The translations under genes and the position numbers were made by a program. Positions 25,605-34,271 of a stretch of 64,000 nt of DNA are shown one piece after another. The DNA is taken from positions 248,001-312,000 of the forward strand of contig JANQPF010000009.1 in the NCBI GenBank assembly GCA_028285415.1, given 5' to 3'. The notes under the pieces were generated by a model. It saw nothing but the letters and a program-made list of their open reading frames with translations, was not told the origin of the DNA and searched no databases. How positions within the stretch are numbered: the stretch's first letter is position 1; each line of letters begins with the position of its first letter. The stretch is from Pseudomonadales bacterium (GTDB lineage Bacteria > Pseudomonadota > Gammaproteobacteria > Pseudomonadales > Azotimanducaceae).

Positions 25605-26789
25605 CTAAAACGGATTCTCGGCGGCGAGGCCAAGCAGATTGCGCCCGAACTGCTCCGTGACGCGATCCTGGTGTGCATTGATGTGAAGCGGCATGGCCTG
25701 AAAGTCACGTAACCGTCGCTCGAAATCCGGGCCTTCCCGTAAACCGTTTCCACCCATGACGCGCACGAGCAGTCGCAGACTCTCGTCACACAATCTGAGC
25801 GCTGCCATCGCGGCCGCCAGCTGGCGTAGATAGTCTTCCTCCGTCGGGATGATGGCACCTTCGATACGCGCATCCGTCTCACGACACGCTGCGAGCGCGG
25901 TGTCTCGTGCCGCGTTGACGTTGGCCTGCGCAAGACCCAGATTGACGTGAACGGTAGGCCGCTCGGCCACCTTGACGCCCATGATCGCAACCCGGTCTTT
26001 GATCCCATTGCAAACTTCGTCGAGCGCGGCCTGCACCAGCCCGACCGCCATCAAGGCAAGCCAGAGGTCTGAGAGGGCCACCCAGTCCTCCCGATAACGA
26101 TGAGCAACCATGGCTAGGCTGGGATCACGGAAGGCGACACGGTACATGAACGGGAATTCGACGAGGCGTTGTGAGTCTACGATCGCGTCAGCGTAGTACA
26201 CCGTATCCGTTGCGCTCGCGCGCAGGCTCAGAGAGAACCAGTCAGCGTCGATATTGACACCGGGTTGGTGAAGATTGACCAACGCGAATAGCGGCTTGGC
26301 GGGATTGTCGGTGACAAACGAGACCCCTGCCCAATCCGCATATCGGCCCCCGGAGCCGAACGCTGCCTTTCCCGCAAGCCGTATTTCACCGCCGGCGGAC
26401 TCGCCGCGAACGCCGGTACTGGCGCCAGCGGGAAAACACACCCACTCACTCCGTTCGACGATGCCCGCGAGCTGATCCGCATTTGCCGGTCCCAGCAGAC
26501 CCGCAAACAAGTGAAACGTACACAGATGATTCCACAGAACCCAGCCGGTCGACGCGCAACGCGCGGCCACGGCTTCGAGCTCGAGACCGGTATCAACGAC
26601 GCTGGCGTCGAGCCCACCGATTTCCCTTGCGGCGGAAAAACTCATGATCGGGTTCTCTTTGATCGCTGTTACCAGCTCCGGCGACAGCGATCGCTCACGA
26701 TCCGCCTCAGCCGCACCCTCACCGATCTGGGCCAGCAGTGGTGCTATCGTCAGCGCGTCCTGGCCGTTAGAAGCCATTGGCCCGCTCAT
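25605..26789 (-). CDS. Acyl-CoA dehydrogenase-fold flavoprotein (HsaA/DszC-like monooxygenase or dehydrogenase)
   Basis: 394 residues from ATG 26789 (GGGGG about 7 bases upstream). The all-helical N-terminus, central beta domain (AGKAAFGSGGRYADWAGVSF) and C-terminal four-helix part with RVMGGNGLREGPDFERRLRD fit the acyl-CoA dehydrogenase superfamily. SGGRYADW is close to the SG..NADW motif of two-component flavin monooxygenases such as HsaA and DszC, and the catalytic Glu of true acyl-CoA dehydrogenases is not evident, so a group D monooxygenase is more likely. It would need a separate flavin reductase, not seen nearby. Confidence 0.8.
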   Translation of the reverse strand: MSGPMASNGQDALTIAPLLAQIGEGAAEADRERSLSPELVTAIKENPIMSFSAAREIGGLDASVVDTGLELEAVAARCASTGWVLWNHLCTFHLFAGLLGPANADQLAGIVERSEWVCFPAGASTGVRGESAGGEIRLAGKAAFGSGGRYADWAGVSFVTDNPAKPLFALVNLHQPGVNIDADWFSLSLRASATDTVYYADAIVDSQRLVEFPFMYRVAFRDPSLAMVAHRYREDWVALSDLWLALMAVGLVQAALDEVCNGIKDRVAIMGVKVAERPTVHVNLGLAQANVNAARDTALAACRETDARIEGAIIPTEEDYLRQLAAAMAALRLCDESLRLLVRVMGGNGLREGPDFERRLRDFQAMPLHINAHQDRVTEQFGRNLLGLAAENPF

Positions 26790-26913
26790 ACAATTCCCCC
26801 TCCCCAAAGCCACTCGATACTAACCGCATAGAACGTCTCGCGGAACTCACAAAGGACACCTGGATTGAGCCAGAGCGCCGATGTTATGTTGGGTGCAGGA
26901 GGAGGAGGTTTTC

Positions 26914-27405
26914 ATGCCAGAGATGACAGCGTTGGGTTGGTTTCATACCGTTCTCGGGATACTTGCACTGCTCTTCGGTGTTCTATCGTTTGTGCAGCAC
27001 AAGCTGATCGCATGGTCACATCGCCCGGGGCAGATCTATCTGATCTTCACGCTCATCACAGCGCTTTCCGCCCTGGGCATCTATAACCAGGGCGGCTTCG
27101 GTATCGCACACGTCTTGGCAGTCATGACGCTGGGTGCGGTTGGCGTAGGCAGCGCCGCGGAGAAGACACAGTTTATCGGCAAGCTCTCTCCTTACCTGCA
27201 AGCGGTGAGCTACTCGGCCACTTATCTGTTTCACATGATCCCCGCAATCACAGACGGGCTCATGCGCCTGCCGGTGGGTAACCCCATCGTCGCCGAGATT
27301 GGAGATCCGCTCCTGCGTGGTTTCTACATCGCGTTCCTGTTGGCATATTTGATCGGTGCCGCGCTACAGATCAACTATCTACGCGGCCGCTCCGTTCCGG
27401 CATAA
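26914..27405 (+). CDS. Five-helix integral membrane protein, unknown function
   Basis: 163 residues from ATG 26914, which follows GGAGGAGGAGG. Five hydrophobic segments are visible (starting near GILALLFGVLSF, IYLIFTLITALSAL, VLAVMTLGAVGVG, VSYSATYLFHMIP and FYIAFLLAYLIGAAL), with conserved-looking His residues in FHTVLG, GIAHVL and FHMIPA. The layout recalls DUF2306-like proteins. No catalytic motif is recognised. It stands alone between divergent and convergent neighbours. Confidence 0.7.
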   Translation: MPEMTALGWFHTVLGILALLFGVLSFVQHKLIAWSHRPGQIYLIFTLITALSALGIYNQGGFGIAHVLAVMTLGAVGVGSAAEKTQFIGKLSPYLQAVSYSATYLFHMIPAITDGLMRLPVGNPIVAEIGDPLLRGFYIAFLLAYLIGAALQINYLRGRSVPA

Positions 27406-27414
27406 GGACAGTTA

Positions 27415-27933
27415 TCAGCTGGGACGCCGTCGCAAGGTCCTCGACCCGAGGATGAGCAAGGCAAGGAGCGCAAAGCCCAGACCCGGCAGGTAGAGGGCCA
27501 GCTTCAGTGGAGTGACGATGACCTTCAGATCGACCCAATCCGTGTTGCCGCTGAGCAACATGACCTGCGCCAGCCCTTCCGTCAGATCGATGGGTATACA
27601 AATCAAGCTGAGCGGCGCAATCCACCGCCCCCAAGGCCCGAGGAAACGGTATGCCATGCCCGCCTGAAACACCCCGTAGGCAAAAGGATAGGCAACATCG
27701 AGTGTTGCAGTCGTGATGGTATGAACTCGTTTTTGCTCGTCTGTCATCGCGGACAGATGCGCCAGGATGTCCGGCTTCACGAACAGTTCGTCAATGACCA
27801 GGAAGTCCCACACGTGCATCACCACCACGAAGCCGATTGACAAGCAAACGTAAGCCGCAAAGCTGACCCAGAGAACGCCACTTCGCGTAGTAAACGCCTC
27901 GACGCGCTCGAAACCACCTCCTATCGACAACAC
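27415..27933 (-). CDS. Hypothetical membrane protein
   Basis: About 172 residues with four hydrophobic segments (SFAAYVCLSIGFVVVMHVW, VAYPFAYGVFQAGMAY, WIAPLSLICIPIDLT, LPGLGFALLALLIL). I do not recognise a family. The frame is open to a GTG at 28038; I prefer the GTG at 27933 because the longer N-terminus is unlike the rest and would leave no promoter room before the divergent deacetylase gene. No ATG exists in the N-terminal region, so the start is unsure. Its end is nine bases from the end of the convergent membrane protein. Confidence 0.55.
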   Translation of the reverse strand: MLSIGGGFERVEAFTTRSGVLWVSFAAYVCLSIGFVVVMHVWDFLVIDELFVKPDILAHLSAMTDEQKRVHTITTATLDVAYPFAYGVFQAGMAYRFLGPWGRWIAPLSLICIPIDLTEGLAQVMLLSGNTDWVDLKVIVTPLKLALYLPGLGFALLALLILGSRTLRRRPS

Positions 27934-28063
27934 ACTTGTCCCGGATACTTGAGGAACTGTCCACTGTGAATGAAGATGATCGAATATGCACGACGTCGCG
28001 GATGCTTCCCTAGGCTTCGTTGCGTTTGAGAACAACACACACTAGACGCTGGAACTATCGGAA

Positions 28064-29176
28064 ATGAATAAAACAGGGTTTGTCTGGCAGGAACGTTTCA
28101 TGTGGCATTTCAACGGTCCTGCTGCCGGCACCTACCCCGTCAGTGGTGATCTCCAGCCTGGCGTGCACCTCGAAAACGCAGAAACAAAACGCAAGCTCAA
28201 AAACCTGCTGGATGCCTACGAGGTGACGCCTCAGCTACATGCCATCCCATTCACCGAAGCGAACAACGAAGACCTCCTGAGATTTCACACACCGGGTTAC
28301 ATTGAGAAAGTGCAGCATTTGAGTGACCACGGTGGCGGCGACGCCGGAGAGTACGCGCCCGTCGGCGCTGGATCGGCCGAAATCGCCCGCCTCGGCGTAG
28401 GCGGCACCTCCGCCGCTATTGCCGCGGTCGCGAGGGGTGAGCTCGACAACGCTTACGCGCTGGTTCGCCCGCCGGGCCATCACGCTGAAAGAGACCAGGG
28501 TCGAGGATTCTGTGTGTTCAACAACGTTGGGCTGGGCGTGCTCAGCGCACTCGAGGCCAAGCTCGTGGATCGTGTTGCTGTCGTGGACTGGGACGTTCAC
28601 CACGGCAACGGGACCCAGCAATGCTTCTACGATCGTGCCGACGTTCTGACCATCTCGGTCCATCAGGAGATGCTCTATCCGTCGGACCTGGGGACGACGG
28701 AAGAAACCGGGGATGCCGCCGGCGAAGGTTTCAACGTCAACGTGCCGCTACCCGCGGGCAGCGGCGGCGAAGCCTACCTCGCGACAATGGATGACATTGT
28801 GCTGCCCGCGCTTTACGCATTCAAACCATCGATGATTGTTGTCGCCTGCGGATACGATGCCAGCTACTTCGACCCTTTGAGCCATATGCTGTTGCTCGCC
28901 AATCATTTCAGGCAGTTCACACAGAAAATCATGCAAGCGGCGGATGAGTTGTGCGGCGGCCGCCTGGTCATGAACCATGAAGGTGGCTACTCGGATTTCT
29001 ATGTTCCGCTCTGCGGCATGGCAGTGATCGAGGAGCTGAGCGGGTTGCAAACGCCCGTGCGTGATCCCTATGCGGCCACCGAATTCGTCGCCAACCAGGC
29101 ACTCATGCCGCATCAGCAGGAGTACATTAATCGAGCGCACGGCGGACCGTTAGCAGCGCTCCTGGAGCAATGCTGA
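28064..29176 (+). CDS. Histone deacetylase-family protein / acetylpolyamine amidohydrolase-like
   Basis: 370 residues with the full class II-type deacetylase set: RPPGHHAERDQGRGFCVFNN (active-site His pair), VVDWDVHHGNGTQ (Zn ligands Asp and His) and CGYDASYFDPLS (third Zn ligand Asp). NHEGGYS replaces the usual LEGGYN. These bacterial enzymes remove acetyl groups from acetylpolyamines, acetoin-type or other small amides in the cytoplasm. The next genes are a PhyH oxygenase and a copper amine oxidase, which suggests an amide-to-amine-to-aldehyde route. Confidence 0.9.
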   Translation: MNKTGFVWQERFMWHFNGPAAGTYPVSGDLQPGVHLENAETKRKLKNLLDAYEVTPQLHAIPFTEANNEDLLRFHTPGYIEKVQHLSDHGGGDAGEYAPVGAGSAEIARLGVGGTSAAIAAVARGELDNAYALVRPPGHHAERDQGRGFCVFNNVGLGVLSALEAKLVDRVAVVDWDVHHGNGTQQCFYDRADVLTISVHQEMLYPSDLGTTEETGDAAGEGFNVNVPLPAGSGGEAYLATMDDIVLPALYAFKPSMIVVACGYDASYFDPLSHMLLLANHFRQFTQKIMQAADELCGGRLVMNHEGGYSDFYVPLCGMAVIEELSGLQTPVRDPYAATEFVANQALMPHQQEYINRAHGGPLAALLEQC

Positions 29177-29201
29177 ACACACAGACTAAGGAGCACTCCC
29201 C

Positions 29202-29993
29202 ATGGCCATTCCCCAGTTCTCAGCCGGCGATTCAGCCGATGGTATCGCCGAAGCGCTAGGCGAGGCCGGTTGCGCGGTAGTGACCGGTGTCACGGACGCG
29301 AAGTTGCGCGACGCCATCAAGCGTGAGCTGGCACCGCACATGGACGCCGCCCGCGTCGTTGAAGAGGATGACCCCAAGGAGTTTTACCCAGGTCATACAC
29401 GACGGATATCTGCACTGGTGGCACGTTCTCCCAGCATTACTGATAACCTCATTGCACACCCATTGAGCAAGCAGGCATGCAAAACCCACTTGCTGCCCAA
29501 CGGCGAATACGGCTGGCAGTTGCATGTCACCGCCGCACTCGAGGTTGGTCCCGGCGCCCGTGAGCAGATTCTGCATCGGGAGGAGGATCCATTCACCTTT
29601 TTCCCCGTACCTCGCCCCAACATCATCGTGGCCAGCATGTGGGCTATTTCGGATTTCCGCACCGATAACGGGGCCACATTGCTGGTTCCCGGTAGTCACA
29701 AGTGGCCGGCAGACCGCAAACCCGCGAAAAACGAGATCGTGAACGCAGAGATGCCAGCGGGTTCGGTGCTGTATTGGATGGGCGGAACCCTGCACGGTGC
29801 AGGAGAGAATACATCGCAAGACTGGCGCTACGGCGTCATCCTGACATATTCCCTGGGCTGGGTACGGCCGGAAGAAAATCAATATCTGGACCTGCCTCGT
29901 GAGCGCATCGCAGAGCTCTCTCCGGAAGTCAGACGGATTGCAGGCATCGATATGTACGGCGCGCTGGGATTTTTTGACCCGACGGTGGCTTGA
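29202..29993 (+). CDS. Phytanoyl-CoA dioxygenase (PhyH)-family 2OG oxygenase with HxE variant
   Basis: 263 residues. The double-stranded beta-helix core shows ILHREEDPF (His 125 as first Fe ligand), IIVASMWAISDF, NGATLLVPGSHKWP and TLHGAG (distal His 198), which fits the PhyH family. The second ligand is normally Asp in HxD; here the spacing gives Glu (His-Arg-Glu), with an Asp two places further. That may still bind iron, as in a few HxE oxygenases, or mark changed chemistry. The start has AAGGAG upstream and lies 25 bases after the deacetylase. Confidence 0.83.
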   Translation: MAIPQFSAGDSADGIAEALGEAGCAVVTGVTDAKLRDAIKRELAPHMDAARVVEEDDPKEFYPGHTRRISALVARSPSITDNLIAHPLSKQACKTHLLPNGEYGWQLHVTAALEVGPGAREQILHREEDPFTFFPVPRPNIIVASMWAISDFRTDNGATLLVPGSHKWPADRKPAKNEIVNAEMPAGSVLYWMGGTLHGAGENTSQDWRYGVILTYSLGWVRPEENQYLDLPRERIAELSPEVRRIAGIDMYGALGFFDPTVA

Positions 29994-30038
29994 AGTCACC
30001 GGCTATCGACTAAATTCAAATTCGAAAAGAGAAGTAAC

Positions 30039-31919
30039 ATGACCCATCCACTTGATCCGCTTTCGGCCGCGGAAATTGAGCACGCCGTCGCCATCTTTCG
30101 CGACCAGCACGATGATGCAAACGCGTTCTTTTCGTCAGCCGGTCTGGTTGAACCGCCAAAAGACAGCGTCAAATCGGGCACAAGCGAACCCCGAATCGCC
30201 CGGTTGCTCGGCTTGGACCAAACGCCGGACGGCGGTTTCAGTGCCGACGTCAATCTTGATGCCGGCGAAGCCACAATCTCCCGCCTGCCAGGTAACGCCC
30301 AGGCGCCCTACGGTTTCGCGGACCTTGGATATGCCGTCATTCTGACCAAACAGAACGAAGAATGGTTGCACGCAGTTGCCGAGCGCGGTGTTGCCATCGA
30401 GACCGAAGAAGACCTCGAACTCATCCAGATTGATCCCTGGCCGGCCGGCGGATTTGCCCACCCGGCAATCCCCGAAGGTCATCGAGCCGTGCGCTGTATT
30501 GCCTTTGTTCGCGAAAACGAGACCGACAACGGGTATGCCAGGCCCATTCACGGCTTGATTGCGCACGTCGACATCACCGCCGGCAAGGTGGTTGCGATCG
30601 AAGACAACGGCGTCGTACCGATGCCCGAAGCTCACGGGCGGTTCGACGCTGCCAGCCAGGACGCCATCCGCACGGACCTCAAAGCGCTGGAGATCACCCA
30701 ACCCGAAGGGCCAAGCTTCAGCGTCGACGGGTACCACGTGAAATGGCAGGGCTACGAGTTCCGAGTTGGCATTCATCCGGTCAACGGCCTGGTGCTGCAT
30801 CAGCTGTCGCTGCGTGAACGCCCCGTGCTTTACCGTGCTGCGCTGTCGGAGATGGTGGTTCCCTACGGCGACGACGATCCGATGCATCGCTGGAAACACG
30901 TGCTCGACGCCAGCGAATACAACATGGGTCAGCTGATCAACTCTCTGAAACTCGGCTGCGACTGCCTGGGTGAAATCCACTACTTCGACATCGACCAGAT
31001 CACGCACGAGGGTGAAGCAAGGACGGTCGAGAACGCCATCTGTATGCACGAAGAGGACTATGGCATCCAGTGGAAACACTATGACAGCCAATCGAAGACG
31101 AGCGAAGTCAGGCGATCTCGGAGGCTGGTGATCTCCTCCATCTTCACGATCGGCAACTACGACTACGGTTTCTACTGGTATCTCTACCTCGATGGCACGA
31201 TCCAAATGGAGATCAAGCTGACCGGCATTGTGGGCGTCAGCGCCATCACGGACGGTAACGTGAACGCCGCCCAATCTCCGCTGATCTCAACGGAGCTGTC
31301 ATCACCCGTTCACCAACATGTTTTCTGCTTCCGATTGGACTGGGAACTCGACGGCGGCACCAACTCCCTGTACGAAAACCAGATTGAGGTCATGCCGATC
31401 GACGATAGAAATCCGGAAGGGACACAATTCCGCTCGGTCTCCCGCCATCTTGCCGATGAAGCCAGCGCCAAACGCAATATTGCACCCGAGCAGTCCCGGT
31501 ACTGGAAAGTCACCAATCCCGCATCCAAGAACGGCCTGGGACAGCCGGTGGCCTACAAGCTCTTGCCACAGGCGTCACCACCTCTCTTTGCTCATCCCGA
31601 TTCACAGGTTGTGCAACGCGCTGGCTTCGGTAAGCATCATCTCTGGGCAACACCGTACGTTGACGGTGAGCTGCACGCCGCGGGGCCTTACACGGTCATG
31701 CACGAAGGGCAGCAGGGGCTGCCTGAGTTGACGGCGGGGAACCGCAGCATCGCCGAATGCGATCTGGTGATGTGGCACACGGTGGCAGTGACTCACGTTC
31801 CGCGACCTGAAGACTGGCCGGTCATGCCCGTCGAGTACTGTGGCTTTCACCTCATTCCGGTCGGCTTTTTCGACCGCAATCCGACGCTCGATCTGCCCTC
31901 GTCCTGTCACAGCGACTAG
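30039..31919 (+). CDS. Copper-containing primary-amine oxidase
   Basis: 626 residues, usual for the family. The topaquinone precursor Tyr 374 is in NYDYG, the catalytic base Asp 290 in VLDASEYNMG, and the Cu ligands are HxH at 425/427 (PVHQHVF) and His 586 in THVPRPEDWPVMP. SEMVVPYGDDDP and GCDCLG are strong family marks. I see no signal peptide, so it appears cytoplasmic. It turns primary amines to aldehydes with ammonia and hydrogen peroxide. It follows the PhyH oxygenase by 45 bases. Confidence 0.95.
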   Translation: MTHPLDPLSAAEIEHAVAIFRDQHDDANAFFSSAGLVEPPKDSVKSGTSEPRIARLLGLDQTPDGGFSADVNLDAGEATISRLPGNAQAPYGFADLGYAVILTKQNEEWLHAVAERGVAIETEEDLELIQIDPWPAGGFAHPAIPEGHRAVRCIAFVRENETDNGYARPIHGLIAHVDITAGKVVAIEDNGVVPMPEAHGRFDAASQDAIRTDLKALEITQPEGPSFSVDGYHVKWQGYEFRVGIHPVNGLVLHQLSLRERPVLYRAALSEMVVPYGDDDPMHRWKHVLDASEYNMGQLINSLKLGCDCLGEIHYFDIDQITHEGEARTVENAICMHEEDYGIQWKHYDSQSKTSEVRRSRRLVISSIFTIGNYDYGFYWYLYLDGTIQMEIKLTGIVGVSAITDGNVNAAQSPLISTELSSPVHQHVFCFRLDWELDGGTNSLYENQIEVMPIDDRNPEGTQFRSVSRHLADEASAKRNIAPEQSRYWKVTNPASKNGLGQPVAYKLLPQASPPLFAHPDSQVVQRAGFGKHHLWATPYVDGELHAAGPYTVMHEGQQGLPELTAGNRSIAECDLVMWHTVAVTHVPRPEDWPVMPVEYCGFHLIPVGFFDRNPTLDLPSSCHSD

Positions 31920-31928
31920 AACGCTGTT

Positions 31929-31941
31929 GGGCTGAAAGCCC
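31929..31941. terminator. Small hairpin between convergent genes
   Basis: GGGCT and AGCCC arms with a three-base loop lie in the 31-base gap between the amine oxidase and the molybdopterin enzyme. The stem is short and no long T run follows, so this is only a possible terminator. Confidence 0.3.
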
Positions 31942-31950
31942 CCTGACAAT

Positions 31951-34143
31951 TTAGTCCAGGGTTTTCTCCAGAGTGACGGCAATGCCATTGAGCGCAGCAG
32001 TGATGCTGAGCGGATCAACCTCACTCGCGGCAGCCAGGCGATTGTAGTTCGCCCCCGGCTGACGTACGCGTTGATCGACGTCCGCCGCTTCGCTGAATCC
32101 ATGCGGCAGACAAACACATCCTTTCATCAGTTCGTCGGTGAGGAACGCTTCTGCTGCAATCGAAGCGGTTGCTGAACTCACTTTCACCCGATCACCCGAC
32201 TCAATACCGAGGGCAGCAGCGTCCTCCGGGTGCACCTGCAGCACACAGGGATTCTGTCCCTTCGCCAGCATGGGTAGGTTGCCGAGCCAGGAGTTGTTTC
32301 TCGCCGCCTGCCTGCGGCCGACGAGCTGCAGGTCTTTTACCGGCGCTTCATCCCCGAGAGACCCCAGCGCCGCAAGAATCTCTGCAGGCCCAAGATCAAT
32401 GCACTGATTATCATGCAGCACGACTTCCTTCAGCCGACCTGCGCGCAGCTCTCCCAGATCGATGCCGTCGGGTGTCTCGATCATCTGCTGAAGCGTCAGT
32501 CCATCCCGCCGGCCAAAGTGGTCACCCCACCGACCCGCGCGAACACCCAGATCGAGCAGCCGCTCGACGCCGGCCTGTGGACCTATCTGGCCGACAATTT
32601 CCTGCACGTCGCGTCCATGCAACGGCCCGGACTCGTCATCCGTGTAGCGCGCAACCGCGCCCGCAACAACCGTGTCTTCGAAATCGCGTAGATCATCGGG
32701 AGACGGCGTATTCCCGGTTGCACTCACGTACGCAAGACCGAGGCAGATGTCCCACTCCCGCGGCTGGTTTTCATTTGCAAAGAGAGGCGGTGAATAGCGA
32801 GCGCTGTTACGCCATCCCATGGCGCCGAGGAAGCTGTCGTAGTGACTGTCTTCAAACGGCGAAGTCCCCGGGAGCACCACATCGGCAAGGCGCGTCGTCT
32901 CATTGTGATAAATGTCCGTGCACACCAGAAGATCCAGAGTCTTCAACGCCTCGGCTAAGCGGTCGCTATCGGGATTGGAGACAACCGGATTCCCGGCAAA
33001 ACAAAAAAGCGCACGGACTTGACCCTCGCCGGGTGTTTCTATCTCTTCCGCCAGCGCAGCACAGGGCAGCTGGCTCATCACTTCCGGGTATGCACTCACC
33101 CGTGAACGCCAGCGACCGTACTCCATGCCGGAACCCGACACCGCCGCGGACGCAAAGGGCTGTTCCGGGAACATCGCGCCACCGGATTCATCGAGCGCGC
33201 CCAACAGGACGTTCAAAACCTCAACGAGGAAGCTGGTCAGCGTACCGTGACGCTGCAGCGTCGTGCCGACGCGGCCGTACACGACCGGCCGCTCAGCTTT
33301 CATCAGTCCGTCCGCCAGGTGATGTATGTCTTCGACGGCAAGACCGCTTTGCTCCGCCGCTGACTCATGATCTATCGCAGCAAGCGCTGCTTTGAGCTGC
33401 GCCCAGTTCGCGCAATTCATGTGTGCAGGCGGCTCAACACCCCGACCAATGAGCTCGTTCGCGACGGCTGCCAGGAGATACGCATCCGCACCCGGCCGAA
33501 TGAACAAATGGTGATCCGACAACCTTGCCGTCTCAGTGCGCCGCGGATCCACGGTAACGAGCTTGCCACCGCGCCCGTGAAACTCGCGCAGCTTGTTTCT
33601 GAATCCCGGCACCATCCACAGCGACCCATTCGAGACTGCCGGGTTGGCACCGAGCATCAGAATGAAGTCCACCCGCGCAATGTCCGGCACGGGTATGGCC
33701 ATGGCGTTGCCGAACATCAGAATCGAAGCGAGGTGCTTTGGCATCTGATCAACCGTGCTGGCGCTGTATATGTTGGTGGTGTTGAGCGTGCCGAGGAACA
33801 CACCCATACCGGTCGAGAGGCCTATGTTGTGCGCGGTCGGGTTGCCAATGTAGGCGCCAACTGCGTCAGCGCCGTGCTCGGTTCGTACGGCTGCAAGCCC
33901 GTCCGCAATCACGGTCATTGCTTCCGGCCACGACGCGGGCTGCAGCAGACCGTCTTTGCGAACGAGCGGGGTGCGCAGACGATCCGGATCCGCATCCAGC
34001 TCTTTCAGAGCAATACCCTTCGCGCAGACGTGACCTTCCGAAAAAACGTCAGCGGGGTTTGCTTCGATGCCAATCACCTCGCGGCCATCAGCGCTGATGG
34101 TCAAGCCGCAGCCGGCTTCACAGATCGGACAGATTCTTTTCAT
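31951..34143 (-). CDS. Molybdopterin oxidoreductase (formate dehydrogenase/nitrate reductase superfamily), one-subunit
   Basis: 730 residues from ATG 34143. A 4Fe-4S site sits at the N-terminus (CPICEAGC then HVCAKG, C-x2-C-x3-C-x27-C), followed by the molybdopterin domain (YIGNPTAHN, GANPAVSNGS, VTVDPRRTETA) and a C-terminal dinucleotide-binding domain (ENQPREWD earlier, VLQVHPEDAAALGI, HGFSE). At the place where formate dehydrogenases have Cys/SeCys, the text is NIYSASTVDQMP, so Ser or Thr may bind Mo. There is no twin-arginine signal, thus it is cytoplasmic. Substrate is unknown. It is divergent from the P450 gene. Confidence 0.88.
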   Translation of the reverse strand: MKRICPICEAGCGLTISADGREVIGIEANPADVFSEGHVCAKGIALKELDADPDRLRTPLVRKDGLLQPASWPEAMTVIADGLAAVRTEHGADAVGAYIGNPTAHNIGLSTGMGVFLGTLNTTNIYSASTVDQMPKHLASILMFGNAMAIPVPDIARVDFILMLGANPAVSNGSLWMVPGFRNKLREFHGRGGKLVTVDPRRTETARLSDHHLFIRPGADAYLLAAVANELIGRGVEPPAHMNCANWAQLKAALAAIDHESAAEQSGLAVEDIHHLADGLMKAERPVVYGRVGTTLQRHGTLTSFLVEVLNVLLGALDESGGAMFPEQPFASAAVSGSGMEYGRWRSRVSAYPEVMSQLPCAALAEEIETPGEGQVRALFCFAGNPVVSNPDSDRLAEALKTLDLLVCTDIYHNETTRLADVVLPGTSPFEDSHYDSFLGAMGWRNSARYSPPLFANENQPREWDICLGLAYVSATGNTPSPDDLRDFEDTVVAGAVARYTDDESGPLHGRDVQEIVGQIGPQAGVERLLDLGVRAGRWGDHFGRRDGLTLQQMIETPDGIDLGELRAGRLKEVVLHDNQCIDLGPAEILAALGSLGDEAPVKDLQLVGRRQAARNNSWLGNLPMLAKGQNPCVLQVHPEDAAALGIESGDRVKVSSATASIAAEAFLTDELMKGCVCLPHGFSEAADVDQRVRQPGANYNRLAAASEVDPLSITAALNGIAVTLEKTLD

Positions 34144-34271
34144 GGTTCGATAATACACAAATCACCTGACACCAGAACGCCGCCCGCCGAATAGCGGGAT
34201 TCCACGATGTAGCGCCTCTGCGTGCCTCCTACAATGGGGTGCACACGCGAGACATTAGAGGGGATTGTTGC

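Noticed and set aside
26880-26900. Possible fifth Zur box (GATGTTATGTTGGG)
   Set aside because: Only one arm resembles the motif and the gene behind it has no metal link.
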